Made by a program: the position numbers and the translations under genes. A stretch of DNA of 64,000 nt, from the NCBI GenBank assembly GCA_002335175.1, contig DDCA01000001.1, positions 124,001 through 188,000 of the forward strand. Direction: 5' to 3'. The stretch comes from Candidatus Saccharibacteria bacterium UBA2018 (lineage in GTDB: Bacteria > Patescibacteriota > Saccharimonadia > Saccharimonadales > Saccharimonadaceae). Below, one piece after another: positions 25,911 to 33,535 of the stretch (positions are counted from its first letter, which is position 1; every line of letters begins with the position of its first letter). The notes below the pieces were generated by a model that was not told the origin of the DNA, searched no databases, and saw only the letters and a list, made by a program, of their open reading frames with translations.

Positions 25911-27302
25911 CTTTCTTTGTCCCAGAAGCTCCAGTGTTTCATTAAGCTGCGGACTGAATGGTGCCCAGGTTGTGACAATCCGGATAAGACTAAACAAAAT
26001 GCCAGGTTTCTGGCCAGTCGACTCGAGCAGTTTATTAAGACTAACCTGGATAGCCTGGGCGTTCCATTCGGTTGTTTCCAACGTTTGCAGCGTATTTGAC
26101 AGGAGGTTTTTTATTTCAGCTGATGACAATTTTTTCAATTGTTTGTTGCCTTCAATCAGCGAATAATCAGGTTCGGGTTCAACGAAAAAGTACGACGATA
26201 ATACCGGTAAATCTGCGAAGGTCTTTAGGCGTTCCTGAACCAACACCAGAACACGTCGGCGGTAATCCTCGTCGGCTGACAAGGCAGCCTCTGGCCAGAA
26301 TGGCTCAATGTGCTTTTCGAGTTCCTCGACCGATAGCCGGCGGATAAATTGGCCGTTCATCCAAAGAAGGCGCTTTTCATCGAACCGGGCGCCGCTCTTC
26401 TGCACCCTGTCCAAGCTGAATTTTGCGATCAGTTCTTTCTTCGTAAAGATTTCCTGCTCACTGCCATCATTCCAGCCCAGTGTGGCGATAAAGCTGAGAA
26501 GCGTTTCCGGCAGATAGCCGTCACGTACGTAGTCTAATACGTCTTTGGCGCCGTCACGTTTACCCAGCTTCTTGTTCCCCTCTTCATTCAAAATATGCGG
26601 CATCGTAGCAAATACAGGATGTTCTAACCCGAGAGCTTCGTAAAGATTCAGATAATTCGGCTGACTCGAAATAAACTCTTGACCGCGGATAACGTGTGAT
26701 ACTTGCATTTCGGAATCGTCGACGATATGCGCAAAATTGTACGTCGGATAGCCATCGGATTTAATAAGAATAAAATCGTCAATAACTTCCGGACCAGAAT
26801 GAAGATTGCCCATAACCTCATCGTGCCATTCATACGGTTTTGGGTCTGATTTAAATCGGAGCGGCATCGTGCCGTCCCAAACCGGCGGATTTTCTGGCCG
26901 GTGGTTCCGGTATAAAAACGCCTGCTTATTCGTCTGAGCTTCTTCACGAAATGCCTGGACTTCCTCTGGTGCGTACGGGTCGGCGTAGGCTCTGCCGGCA
27001 TCGATTAACTTTTGGGCCCATCCTTTATAAATTTCGAGCCGCTGCGACTGGATATAAGGCCCAAAGTCACCACCGGCATCTAGTCCCTCGTCCCACTCAA
27101 TCCCAAGAGTTTTTAAACACTCTTTAATGTGGTCAGCCGAGCCCTCGACTTCTCTATTTTTGTCGGTGTCTTCTATTCGCAAAATAAATGAACCGTTTGC
27201 CTGCTTTGCAACAAGGTACGCGAAAAGCGCAGTTCGAATACCGCCAACATGAAGAAATCCGGTCGGGCTGGGCGCAAAACGCGTTCTGATTTGGGAAGTC
27301 AT
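25878..27302 (-). CDS. gltX: Glutamyl-tRNA synthetase
   Basis: Class I aminoacyl-tRNA synthetase charging tRNA-Glu (and perhaps tRNA-Gln, if Gln is formed by transamidation). 474 aa. Rossmann fold with HIGH-equivalent PSPTGFLHVGG at 11-21, FILRIEDTD, the SSQPNYLNLYEALG region, and KMSKS-equivalent KKLGKRDGA. A helical anticodon-binding domain occupies the last third. TACACT lies 8 nt before the ATG, again leaderless. Confidence 0.96.
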   Translation of the reverse strand: MTSQIRTRFAPSPTGFLHVGGIRTALFAYLVAKQANGSFILRIEDTDKNREVEGSADHIKECLKTLGIEWDEGLDAGGDFGPYIQSQRLEIYKGWAQKLIDAGRAYADPYAPEEVQAFREEAQTNKQAFLYRNHRPENPPVWDGTMPLRFKSDPKPYEWHDEVMGNLHSGPEVIDDFILIKSDGYPTYNFAHIVDDSEMQVSHVIRGQEFISSQPNYLNLYEALGLEHPVFATMPHILNEEGNKKLGKRDGAKDVLDYVRDGYLPETLLSFIATLGWNDGSEQEIFTKKELIAKFSLDRVQKSGARFDEKRLLWMNGQFIRRLSVEELEKHIEPFWPEAALSADEDYRRRVLVLVQERLKTFADLPVLSSYFFVEPEPDYSLIEGNKQLKKLSSAEIKNLLSNTLQTLETTEWNAQAIQVSLNKLLESTGQKPGILFSLIRIVTTWAPFSPQLNETLELLGQRKTLERLKQAIS

Positions 27303-27310
27303 TATCTATA

Positions 27311-27316
27311 AGTGTA
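27311..27316 (-). promoter_or_regulatory. -10 box TACACT for leaderless gltX
   Basis: TACACT on the minus strand with an 8-nt gap to the ATG at 27302. It is one mismatch from the TATACT form common in this window. Confidence 0.5.
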
Positions 27317-27327
27317 GCAAATCGTAG

Positions 27328-28263
27328 CTACATCGAAGTAGCCATGCGGCGGACTTGCTCGTTTGAAAGCGTTGCGTTGCCTTCAACGCTGTACAGAATA
27401 CCGCCGTTTACCCATGCGGCATTATTGCCGTAGGTGTAAATAGTCAGGCCTGCATCGGTGTAGGTGGCATAGTGGCCGTTAGAACGCGGGTTAACAAACT
27501 TTTCCAGTAGCGCAGTAGAATCCCAGCTGCTTTTTGTCTGGGCTAGCGCAAAGTGCTGCGGGCCGGAGTTGGAGGCAAACTGCATCGTCACCTCACCGTC
27601 TCTATATGCGACCGGACCGTTCAGGCGATAACCGATTGGCCGGTATTCAGGATAACTAGCGTCGATGCCAGCTTGAGCAGCAGCTACCCGCACAGACAGG
27701 CTTGGCATATTTATATAGGTAAAATACGCGCCAATTAAGAAAAGTCCCAGGCAGGCTGTTACGATGCTCATTTTACGTCCGCGCGGCTTGGTCTCGTGCC
27801 TGATACCCTCGTGAGGGCGGGCATTCTCGAGGGCCTTGCTAATAGCCTGGTGTTTGATTTCGTGGGCTGGGCGCGGCTGTGTGGCAACAGGCGGGGCTGT
27901 TTGGGCATGAACTTTTGCAACGTGTGGATGAGCGACGTGAGCAATGTCACGGCTAACTGGTACATTAGCTTGTGGGTGAACTGCAGGTTTTGCAAATTTC
28001 GTAATATGAGGGCTGCGGGCGTGAGAGGGGCGCCGTATATCCACAACGCGGCCTACGGATTTTTGAGGAGATTTTTTAACGAACTGGCGGTTCAGAGTGT
28101 TCGAACGCTGCTGGTTTTTGTGGATGCCTTTGGCATGCACGGACTGGACACGCTGCAACTCTTTTTGAACGGCAACAGCCGAAGCTTCGCCTTTCGTGAT
28201 CGGCAATCCGGTGTGCGGATCATACTGGACGCCATTGATCGCGACTGTTCTTTGTTGGGTCAT
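27328..28263 (-). CDS. Membrane protein with His-rich cytoplasmic domain and DUF4367-like exterior
   Basis: 311 aa. Residues 1 to about 165 are low-complexity, basic and His/Pro/Gln-rich. One membrane helix follows (about 170-188, MSIVTACLGLFLIGAYFTYI). The outer ~120 residues are beta-rich, with an NGGILYSVEGNATLSNEQVRRMA ending that resembles DUF4367, a module of anti-sigma and sporulation-type envelope proteins. No zinc anti-sigma motif is visible. Envelope-stress sensing is conceivable but unproven. Confidence 0.7.
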   Translation of the reverse strand: MTQQRTVAINGVQYDPHTGLPITKGEASAVAVQKELQRVQSVHAKGIHKNQQRSNTLNRQFVKKSPQKSVGRVVDIRRPSHARSPHITKFAKPAVHPQANVPVSRDIAHVAHPHVAKVHAQTAPPVATQPRPAHEIKHQAISKALENARPHEGIRHETKPRGRKMSIVTACLGLFLIGAYFTYINMPSLSVRVAAAQAGIDASYPEYRPIGYRLNGPVAYRDGEVTMQFASNSGPQHFALAQTKSSWDSTALLEKFVNPRSNGHYATYTDAGLTIYTYGNNAAWVNGGILYSVEGNATLSNEQVRRMATSM

Positions 28264-28377
28264 GTTCGTGTCCTTTTTCTCCCTGTTTGGTTGTCACTAT
28301 AATACCGCTCGCATAAGCACGATGCAATACTAAAATTCCTCCTTAGTTTCACCGGCATTGTATAATAACGCGTAGAT

Positions 28378-29826
28378 ATGTACCGCGCACCCTCAAAAAA
28401 ACGTCAGCTTATTCAACGTGGTGTTGTGTATGCCTTGATGATTGTCAGTGTCGTGTTGGTCGTCACCTTTCTTGTCTTCGTGATGTTGGGTTACCGCTTC
28501 AACCGCGACACTAGCTCAATCCAGCAAGGAGGCCTGGTTCAATTCGCTTCTCGTCCTTCAGATGCTAAGGTGACTATCGGCCGGGCATCGCTGACCAACA
28601 CTACACCGTCAAAAATCACCGTCAATCCCGGTGACTATGATGTCAAAATGGAAAAACGCAACTATCTGCCTTGGCAGAAGAAAGTTTCGATTAAAGCCGG
28701 TGAGGTTCTATGGCTCAATTATGCGCAGTTGGTACCCGCATCTATTACCACTGATACGCTAAGCACATTCGATTCGCTTAGCCAGGTGAAAGCGTCTCCT
28801 AACGGTAAATACTATGCGCTCATCGAGAAGGCTGACACTGCCAAAGTTACCATTGTTGAGCTCTCCGGCGACAAGCCAAAGCAAACCAGCGTCACGATTC
28901 CTGCGTCGTTACGCCCCGCAGGCGTTGTTTCGTACAAAGTAGCCTCATGGTCAAATGACTCCGACCGCTTATTGGTCACGGCCACGGTTAAAAACAAGGC
29001 CGAATGGCTGCTTGTTAAACGTGAGGCAGCGTCGGCCGAAGACGTTATAAACCTATCGGACGTATATGACAGCAGTATTAAAGAATTGACCTTCGACCCG
29101 CGGTCGAGTGAGCGCTTGGTACTGCTAAGCGGCCAAAACGAGCTTCGGCTGATTGACACGGCAGCCGAATCACTTTCACCAATTCTGCAGACAAATGTGC
29201 AGTCTGTTTCGCCGTACGGTTCCGATGCACTCTTCTTCGTACGGACTATTTCTAAAAACGAACAGAGTATCGATTATTTGTCGCTGGGGAGTACGAAGTC
29301 GCGTGAGCTCAAGCGTGTTGAAGGTGCCCAGCCGGTTCTTGTGGCAGCGGCATCATATTTCAGCGATCCATACGTAGCAATTTCGAGCGGGACACAGCTC
29401 GATGTATACCGGCTTAACCGCTTGCCTGGCAGCCAATCGGATGATGCTATTACGCTTAATACCGTATTTAGCCATGTCGTACCTTCGCAGCCGACCTATT
29501 TGTCCATCAGGTCAAACGGTCGCTTCGTGATAGCTCAGTACCAAAAAGGTATTGCCACCTACGACCTAGAACTTTCCAAGTACACATTAACGAGCCTCAA
29601 CGCCGGTCTGAAGCCGGAACTGCGATGGCTCGACCGTTATCACTTTTACGTTACCAACCAAAACAGGCTGACAGTAATGGAGTTTGACGGCGCAAACCCG
29701 CACAATATCGTCGAGCTTTCGACAGAGTTTGACGCCGTGCAGTCCGACGACGGCAAATACATTTACAGCGTGACGAAAAAAGACACAGGCTTCGCCCTCC
29801 GGCGCAGCCAAATGATTCTCGACTGA
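28378..29826 (+). CDS. Membrane-anchored PEGA-domain / propeller-like protein
   Basis: 482 aa. A membrane helix near the N-terminus (about 18-40) is followed by a PEGA domain (about 55-120: FASRPSDAKVTIGRASLTNTTPSKITVNPGDYDVKMEKRNYLPW) and ~350 residues of repeated four-strand units with WSNDSD, SDDGKYI-type turns, like TolB/WD beta-propellers. PEGA domains occur in surface-associated proteins. A TATAAT box lies 11 nt before the ATG. It probably faces outwards and binds protein or glycan; the exact role is unknown. Confidence 0.8.
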   Translation: MYRAPSKKRQLIQRGVVYALMIVSVVLVVTFLVFVMLGYRFNRDTSSIQQGGLVQFASRPSDAKVTIGRASLTNTTPSKITVNPGDYDVKMEKRNYLPWQKKVSIKAGEVLWLNYAQLVPASITTDTLSTFDSLSQVKASPNGKYYALIEKADTAKVTIVELSGDKPKQTSVTIPASLRPAGVVSYKVASWSNDSDRLLVTATVKNKAEWLLVKREAASAEDVINLSDVYDSSIKELTFDPRSSERLVLLSGQNELRLIDTAAESLSPILQTNVQSVSPYGSDALFFVRTISKNEQSIDYLSLGSTKSRELKRVEGAQPVLVAAASYFSDPYVAISSGTQLDVYRLNRLPGSQSDDAITLNTVFSHVVPSQPTYLSIRSNGRFVIAQYQKGIATYDLELSKYTLTSLNAGLKPELRWLDRYHFYVTNQNRLTVMEFDGANPHNIVELSTEFDAVQSDDGKYIYSVTKKDTGFALRRSQMILD

Positions 29827-29830
29827 GTCC

Positions 29831-31012
29831 TTAACCTCCGAAAATTCGTTCCAATATAGTCGGTGAGTTCCCTGGCATGACGGCTTCGTCGCTCTCCCCG
29901 CTATCGGTCGGCGCGGCGCTGGCAGCGGCCGGGTTTGGGCTGACCTGCTCTGCAGTAACGAGCAGCCGGTTCAAGGCCGTGCCGAGCGGTGTACAGGTTA
30001 TCAACGTCACAACCGGTTTATCGGTTTCATAGACCAAGGCTTGGACATCGTTCGGTTTGACGACACGCGTACCAGTCACACTGTAGGTGTAGCGGATGCC
30101 ATTGTAATGCAAATAGAAGATATCACCCTTCTTTAGCCGTTCTAAGAGTGCGAAAACGAACTTGTAGTTGCCGCTGTCGATAAAGTCATTACTCGAGTGG
30201 CCGGAAATTACCGTGTTGCCAATTTGGCCTGGCTTGCTATCGGCACCGGGAATGCCAAAGTATGCGACGCCATTCTCCATGGCCTTCAGCTGCGACGCCT
30301 GATCGGGCTTCGTATCGTAAACAACCGGCACGTTGACGTTAATTTTTGGAATTATAAGCAACGGATCGTCCGGTACCTGCAAGGAAGCGTTCGGATCAAC
30401 CACAATATTTTGAGGATCAATCTCGCCAGGGGTCACATAAGCCTTGACGTTCGAAATAATGACACGGTTATACTGCAGAAACGAGAATAACAGTAGTACG
30501 ATTAATGCCGAAACGATAGGAATGAAATGCCGGCTACGCCGGACTTTTTTACCTGAAGTTTGCAGCTTATCAATCAGCTGCGAGCGTAGGTCGTACATTG
30601 CCTCGTCGCGGCCAATAGTCGGTTCGGCTGCAGCGCTGTGGCTGCCAATCGGCTGCGGCGTAGCCTCAGGTTCAGGCGTGGCCTGCTGGAGTTCACTGAC
30701 CTTTGATTGGTAGGCGTTGTGAGCCTGCTGGACGGCGCCGACGTAATACCGCTCGTAGTATTTCTGATAGTAGTTCTGCCATGCCGAATGGTATTGCTGC
30801 CACTGGTTGGCCTGGATTGAATGGGCTGGCTGATGCGTGCGGTGGTACGCGTCCTGCTCGGACGGCTGCTGCGGATCACCGGCGTAAATTGAGTCAATTT
30901 GGTCTCGGGCAATATTGGCCACAGCTTCCTGTGCGCCATCATGCGAACGGGCCGGCGGCTGGATTTGGCCGCGCGGGTCACCACTTTGGATTTGTCTGTC
31001 ATCAGGTCGCAT
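29831..31012 (-). CDS. Sortase (class C-like) with long Gln/Tyr-rich N-terminal region
   Basis: 393 aa from the ATG at 31012. About 165 residues of Gln/Tyr/His-rich cytoplasmic sequence, including an aromatic run (WQNYYQKYYERYYVGAV), precede one membrane helix (IPIVSALIVLLLFSFLQY) and the sortase barrel. Catalytic His is in VISGHSSN, Cys in TLITCTPLGT and Arg in LNRLLV. The TLITCTP...RLLV block resembles pilin-polymerising class C sortases, distinct from the sortase at 8628-9242. The long cytoplasmic extension is unusual and could anchor the enzyme in a complex. It converges on the PEGA gene, only 4 nt apart. Confidence 0.88.
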   Translation of the reverse strand: MRPDDRQIQSGDPRGQIQPPARSHDGAQEAVANIARDQIDSIYAGDPQQPSEQDAYHRTHQPAHSIQANQWQQYHSAWQNYYQKYYERYYVGAVQQAHNAYQSKVSELQQATPEPEATPQPIGSHSAAAEPTIGRDEAMYDLRSQLIDKLQTSGKKVRRSRHFIPIVSALIVLLLFSFLQYNRVIISNVKAYVTPGEIDPQNIVVDPNASLQVPDDPLLIIPKINVNVPVVYDTKPDQASQLKAMENGVAYFGIPGADSKPGQIGNTVISGHSSNDFIDSGNYKFVFALLERLKKGDIFYLHYNGIRYTYSVTGTRVVKPNDVQALVYETDKPVVTLITCTPLGTALNRLLVTAEQVSPNPAAASAAPTDSGESDEAVMPGNSPTILERIFGG

Positions 31013-31080
31013 TGCTATAGAATCCCACTTGCTTGTATTGTACAATATCAGATGTAATTTGAGTATGACCTATGGCGTGC

Positions 31081-31118
31081 GCCGCAGTGGAAATGGTAGA
31101 CGAATTTTAACAACTTGT
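31081..31118 (+). pseudogene. Orphan 5' fragment of a tRNA-Leu
   Basis: GCCGCAGTGG at the start and GGTAGAC at 31096-31102 match the acceptor and D-arm of the intact tRNA-Leu 100 nt downstream. The similarity then stops and no matching 3' acceptor strand (CTGCGGC) follows. It ends in ACTTG just before the next tRNA-like unit, as does the spacer before the intact tRNA. Probably a decayed copy. Confidence 0.6.
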
Positions 31119-31162
31119 GCCGTGGTGGTGGAATTGGTAGACAATTTCGCTAGAGCGAAATT

Positions 31163-31281
31163 TAAAATAACTGACTTGATGCCGCGATGGCGGAATTGGT
31201 AGACGCGCGGGACTCAAAATCCCGTTCCAGTAATGGAGTGTGAGTTCGATTCTCACTCGCGGCACCAAGTCAGTTATTTTA
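31163..31281 (+). repeat. 16-bp inverted repeat enclosing tRNA-Leu(CAA)
   Basis: TAAAATAACTGACTTG (31163-31178) and CAAGTCAGTTATTTTA (31266-31281) are perfectly complementary and flank the intact tRNA. The right arm shares its first two bases with the CCA end. In the transcript they would extend the acceptor stem by 16 bp across a small internal loop. Confidence 0.8.
31181..31267 (+). tRNA. tRNA-Leu(CAA)
   Basis: Complete 87-nt class II tRNA with encoded CCA. Acceptor GCCGCGA/TCGCGGC, D-stem GCG/CGC, anticodon stem CGGGA/TCCCG with loop CTCAAAA (anticodon CAA), variable arm TCCA/TGGA, and T-arm GTGAG-TTCGATT-CTCAC. It is located inside the split tRNA-Leu. Confidence 0.95.
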
Positions 31282-31376
31282 CACTCGACGTGCTTTGCAC
31301 CGCTTCGCGAACAAAATCTGATGTCCATTTCGGACGTGCCGGTTCAAGTCCGGCCCACGGTACCAGTAGTTAAAAT

Positions 31377-31919
31377 TCACATCGTCATTCGTCGGTGGTA
31401 CTTTATGACCTCCGGAGAAAAGAGTAGTGGCCCAAACTCAATTTTCGGTGGTAACACGTTTTCGGCAGCCTCGAGTAACTTGGGTGTCGCAAATGGAGAC
31501 GCCAGCCTGCCGAGAGTTAGATGAGGCGTATTTAATCCCGTCTGCCCTCTTAATCTTTGCGGTAATTTTGAACGAATAGAAGCATATTCTTCGCTATATT
31601 CGCCGGACGGATCGTCCATGATAATTGCTAGTATTGCAGCATCACTGAGATTTTTCGTCGTATTCTCAACTCCTTTTACAGTCAGCGAATACTCAGTATC
31701 GTTGGCAATTATGTGCTCGCAAAGCGCATCATATTGGGTTGAGATATTAATTCCTACTCTTCCTCTAAATAATGATTGGCGGAGCAACGTAAGATGCGGT
31801 ACATGAGGCTGAGGTTCAAAAGTCCCCTGACTCACTTCGGATATCGTATCGACGCATTCATCAATAGCGTCCAAGGCACTCACGGGAATACGATATGCTG
31901 GCAGTTTGAACTCGCTCAT
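31377..31919 (-). CDS. 2H phosphoesterase (2'-5' RNA ligase-like)
   Basis: 180 aa with two HxTL motifs, HLTL at 42-45 and HLTL at 133-136, the signature of the 2H superfamily (LigT/ThpR, cyclic phosphodiesterases). These enzymes act on 2',3'-cyclic phosphate or 2'-5' linked RNA ends; bacterial LigT was first known from joining tRNA halves in vitro. The true substrate here is unknown. The gene converges on the split tRNA-Leu with only 11 nt between its stop and the CCA. TATAAT lies 8 nt before the ATG (leaderless). Confidence 0.8.
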   Translation of the reverse strand: MSEFKLPAYRIPVSALDAIDECVDTISEVSQGTFEPQPHVPHLTLLRQSLFRGRVGINISTQYDALCEHIIANDTEYSLTVKGVENTTKNLSDAAILAIIMDDPSGEYSEEYASIRSKLPQRLRGQTGLNTPHLTLGRLASPFATPKLLEAAENVLPPKIEFGPLLFSPEVIKYHRRMTM

Positions 31920-31927
31920 CAAGTATT

Positions 31928-31933
31928 ATTATA
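31928..31933 (-). promoter_or_regulatory. -10 box TATAAT for leaderless 2H phosphoesterase gene
   Basis: Consensus hexamer 8 nt from the ATG at 31919. It favours that ATG over the in-frame TTG one codon earlier. Confidence 0.6.
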
Positions 31934-32027
31934 AAATAAAAATACTTATCATCAATAGTATAATCCGCTGGAAGGTCGACTGGAATGCTAAGTCGCAATA
32001 GCGAAAAACAAAGAATTGCATTCGTAG

Positions 32028-32819
32028 CTATAGTATGGCTAGGCTAGCTGCAGCTGTTTCGAGAGGCTTATCGATGTGCCATAGCCAATAACATACAGTT
32101 TGTGTGGCGACGCTACCCCGCCAAATGGCCATAGGATTGTCCCACGGCTGAGTTACAACATTTCCACTGTGCGCTATAACCATCGTATCTTTATGCAGCG
32201 TCATGATTGTGCATGGATACGTGGTCGTAAATTTGTGCAGTGCTTCGACAAGCTGCAGGAGCTGCATATTGAACGTCAGAACCTTTGGATAGTAGACTCC
32301 CTGGAACAACTTTTGGAGCTGGGCAAAACTGGCCACCAGTATGGTGCTCGAGCGTTCGGCTAGAAGCCGTGGATTGTTTTTAATCAGGTCGATCGCATCA
32401 CGGGTGACCGTCACCGGCCCGTCGTAATCTTGGAGAAACTGCTCGTAAACCAGTGCCGTTTCTGCATTTCGGCCGGCGTCGCCGATTAAAAGCACGCCAT
32501 CGGCCCAGTCGCTTACGGCTCGGAGTTCGGGGGTTGCTTCCCTACTCAAGCCGCCGCTCGATGTGCAAGCAGCGAAAATGACATCAACCAAAGTTGGAGG
32601 AACGGTGTTTTTTAAGCAATCAGGCAGCAGTACTCTTGCTTGCCCAATCCCTGTTTCCAGAGCTAGCTGGTAATTTTCAGCCACGGCAGCAAAGCCAAGT
32701 TTGTTCCCGCCAACGATGGCCAGCTTGCCAGCCTGGTCGCGCCGTTCCGGTTTACTCCATTCAATGTTCGGGAAAAGCGGCTTAGACGGTATCTGCTTCT
32801 GCCAGTACGTATGTTCCAT
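32028..32819 (-). CDS. Ribokinase-fold NAD(P)H-hydrate dehydratase-like protein, degenerate
   Basis: 263 aa. The N-terminal part GKLAIVGGNKLGFAAVAENYQLALETGIGQARVLLP matches the start of NnrD/YjeF C-terminal domains, which repair hydrated NAD(P)H. The usual NPGE and GTGDxLAG catalytic blocks are not recognisable; the equivalent stretch reads WDNPMAIWRGSVATQ. It may therefore have lost dehydratase activity or changed substrate. It overlaps the HAD phosphatase gene by 38 nt and is probably translated from the same mRNA. Confidence 0.7.
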   Translation of the reverse strand: MEHTYWQKQIPSKPLFPNIEWSKPERRDQAGKLAIVGGNKLGFAAVAENYQLALETGIGQARVLLPDCLKNTVPPTLVDVIFAACTSSGGLSREATPELRAVSDWADGVLLIGDAGRNAETALVYEQFLQDYDGPVTVTRDAIDLIKNNPRLLAERSSTILVASFAQLQKLFQGVYYPKVLTFNMQLLQLVEALHKFTTTYPCTIMTLHKDTMVIAHSGNVVTQPWDNPMAIWRGSVATQTVCYWLWHIDKPLETAAASLAIL

Positions 32820-33513
32820 TGTTTTCTTTCTTCAGGGTATAGGCAATATTCTTACGCTCTATCACAATCATCCAGCCGTTTGCCTTTGCAGCATCCAAGA
32901 GCTCAATTGACGGATTGAATGCAATTGGCTGGGCGACGGCTTCCAATATGTCTATGTCACCCTTACTATCGCCAACGGCAATACTCCCTTCGTAGGATAA
33001 ACCATGTTCATCGACATATGTCTTCAGAAGCTTGGCCTTGTTACCTACCGTTTGGCGCAACGTGTTTCCTGTAAATAGGCCATCTTTGTGTTCGTAGACC
33101 CAGCCTATGCAATCGTCAAACCCGTATAACTTGGAAAACGGCTCAGCTATTTCCTGCATGGAGCCGCTAAGCGCGAGCAAAAAGTAGCCCCGGTGCTTCA
33201 GGTCTTTGGCCAGGCCTCGTGTATAGGAATATACCTTGTGGCTTGAGTCGCTGAGGACTTGGCTAACGACGGTTTGGAACTGGCCGACTTCCAACTTAGG
33301 CAGTGTTTTAGTCAGCAGATCGATTGCCACAACCTCAAAATCATGGAAGTTTCGGGTGCGTGACTGCCAGGCATTGAACCTGTCGTGGAGCAACTGCGTG
33401 TCCTTCTTGCTGAAAAAACCACTCTCTGCCAGACGTAGTACAACCTCATAATAAAGCTGCCAGCGAAAAACCGTCCCATCGATGTCAAAAACCGCAAACC
33501 TATTGGACGACAA
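32782..33513 (-). CDS. HAD-superfamily phosphatase (SerB-like subclass IB)
   Basis: 243 aa. Motif I FDIDGTVF with nucleophile Asp near residue 10, a helical cap (about 20-90), motif II LALSGS, and motif III/IV KAKLLKT ... AVGDSKGDIDIL. This layout fits class IB phosphatases such as phosphoserine phosphatase; the substrate cannot be assigned. The start is a TTG at 33513 with GAGGT upstream; no suitable ATG exists before motif I. It is the second gene after a membrane protein gene. Confidence 0.85.
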   Translation of the reverse strand: MSSNRFAVFDIDGTVFRWQLYYEVVLRLAESGFFSKKDTQLLHDRFNAWQSRTRNFHDFEVVAIDLLTKTLPKLEVGQFQTVVSQVLSDSSHKVYSYTRGLAKDLKHRGYFLLALSGSMQEIAEPFSKLYGFDDCIGWVYEHKDGLFTGNTLRQTVGNKAKLLKTYVDEHGLSYEGSIAVGDSKGDIDILEAVAQPIAFNPSIELLDAAKANGWMIVIERKNIAYTLKKENNGTYVLAEADTV

Positions 33514-33535
33514 TCTGGTACCTCAACCTCACATC

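Larger units (their letters stand above)
31119..31365 (+). pseudogene. tRNA-Leu split in two halves by about 170 nt containing another tRNA
   Basis: The 5' half (31119-31143) has acceptor GCCGTGG and a Leu-type D-arm. The 3' half (31313-31365) has AAAA plus an anticodon-stem strand TCTGA, a Leu-type long variable arm (GTCC/GGAC), T-arm GCCGG-TTCAAGT-CCGGC, acceptor CCACGGT and ACCA. The two acceptor strands pair over all 7 positions (one G-U). The AAAATC start and T-arm are like tRNA-Leu(UAA). The matching 5' anticodon strand (TCAGA) is absent from the 5' half, which instead carries an 8-bp hairpin (31143-31162). Either a disrupted gene or an unusual split tRNA. Confidence 0.65.

Noticed and set aside
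31107..31328. A 73-codon minus-strand ORF and a plus-strand ORF over the tRNA-Leu cluster
   Set aside because: They are translations of tRNA sequence (strings such as RVRIELTLHYWN are typical tRNA artefacts) with no SD or promoter.
31119..31365. Group I intron in the split tRNA-Leu
   Set aside because: The interval is only about 170 nt, is largely filled by a complete tRNA, does not end in G before the 3' part, and shows no recognisable P7/P3 core.
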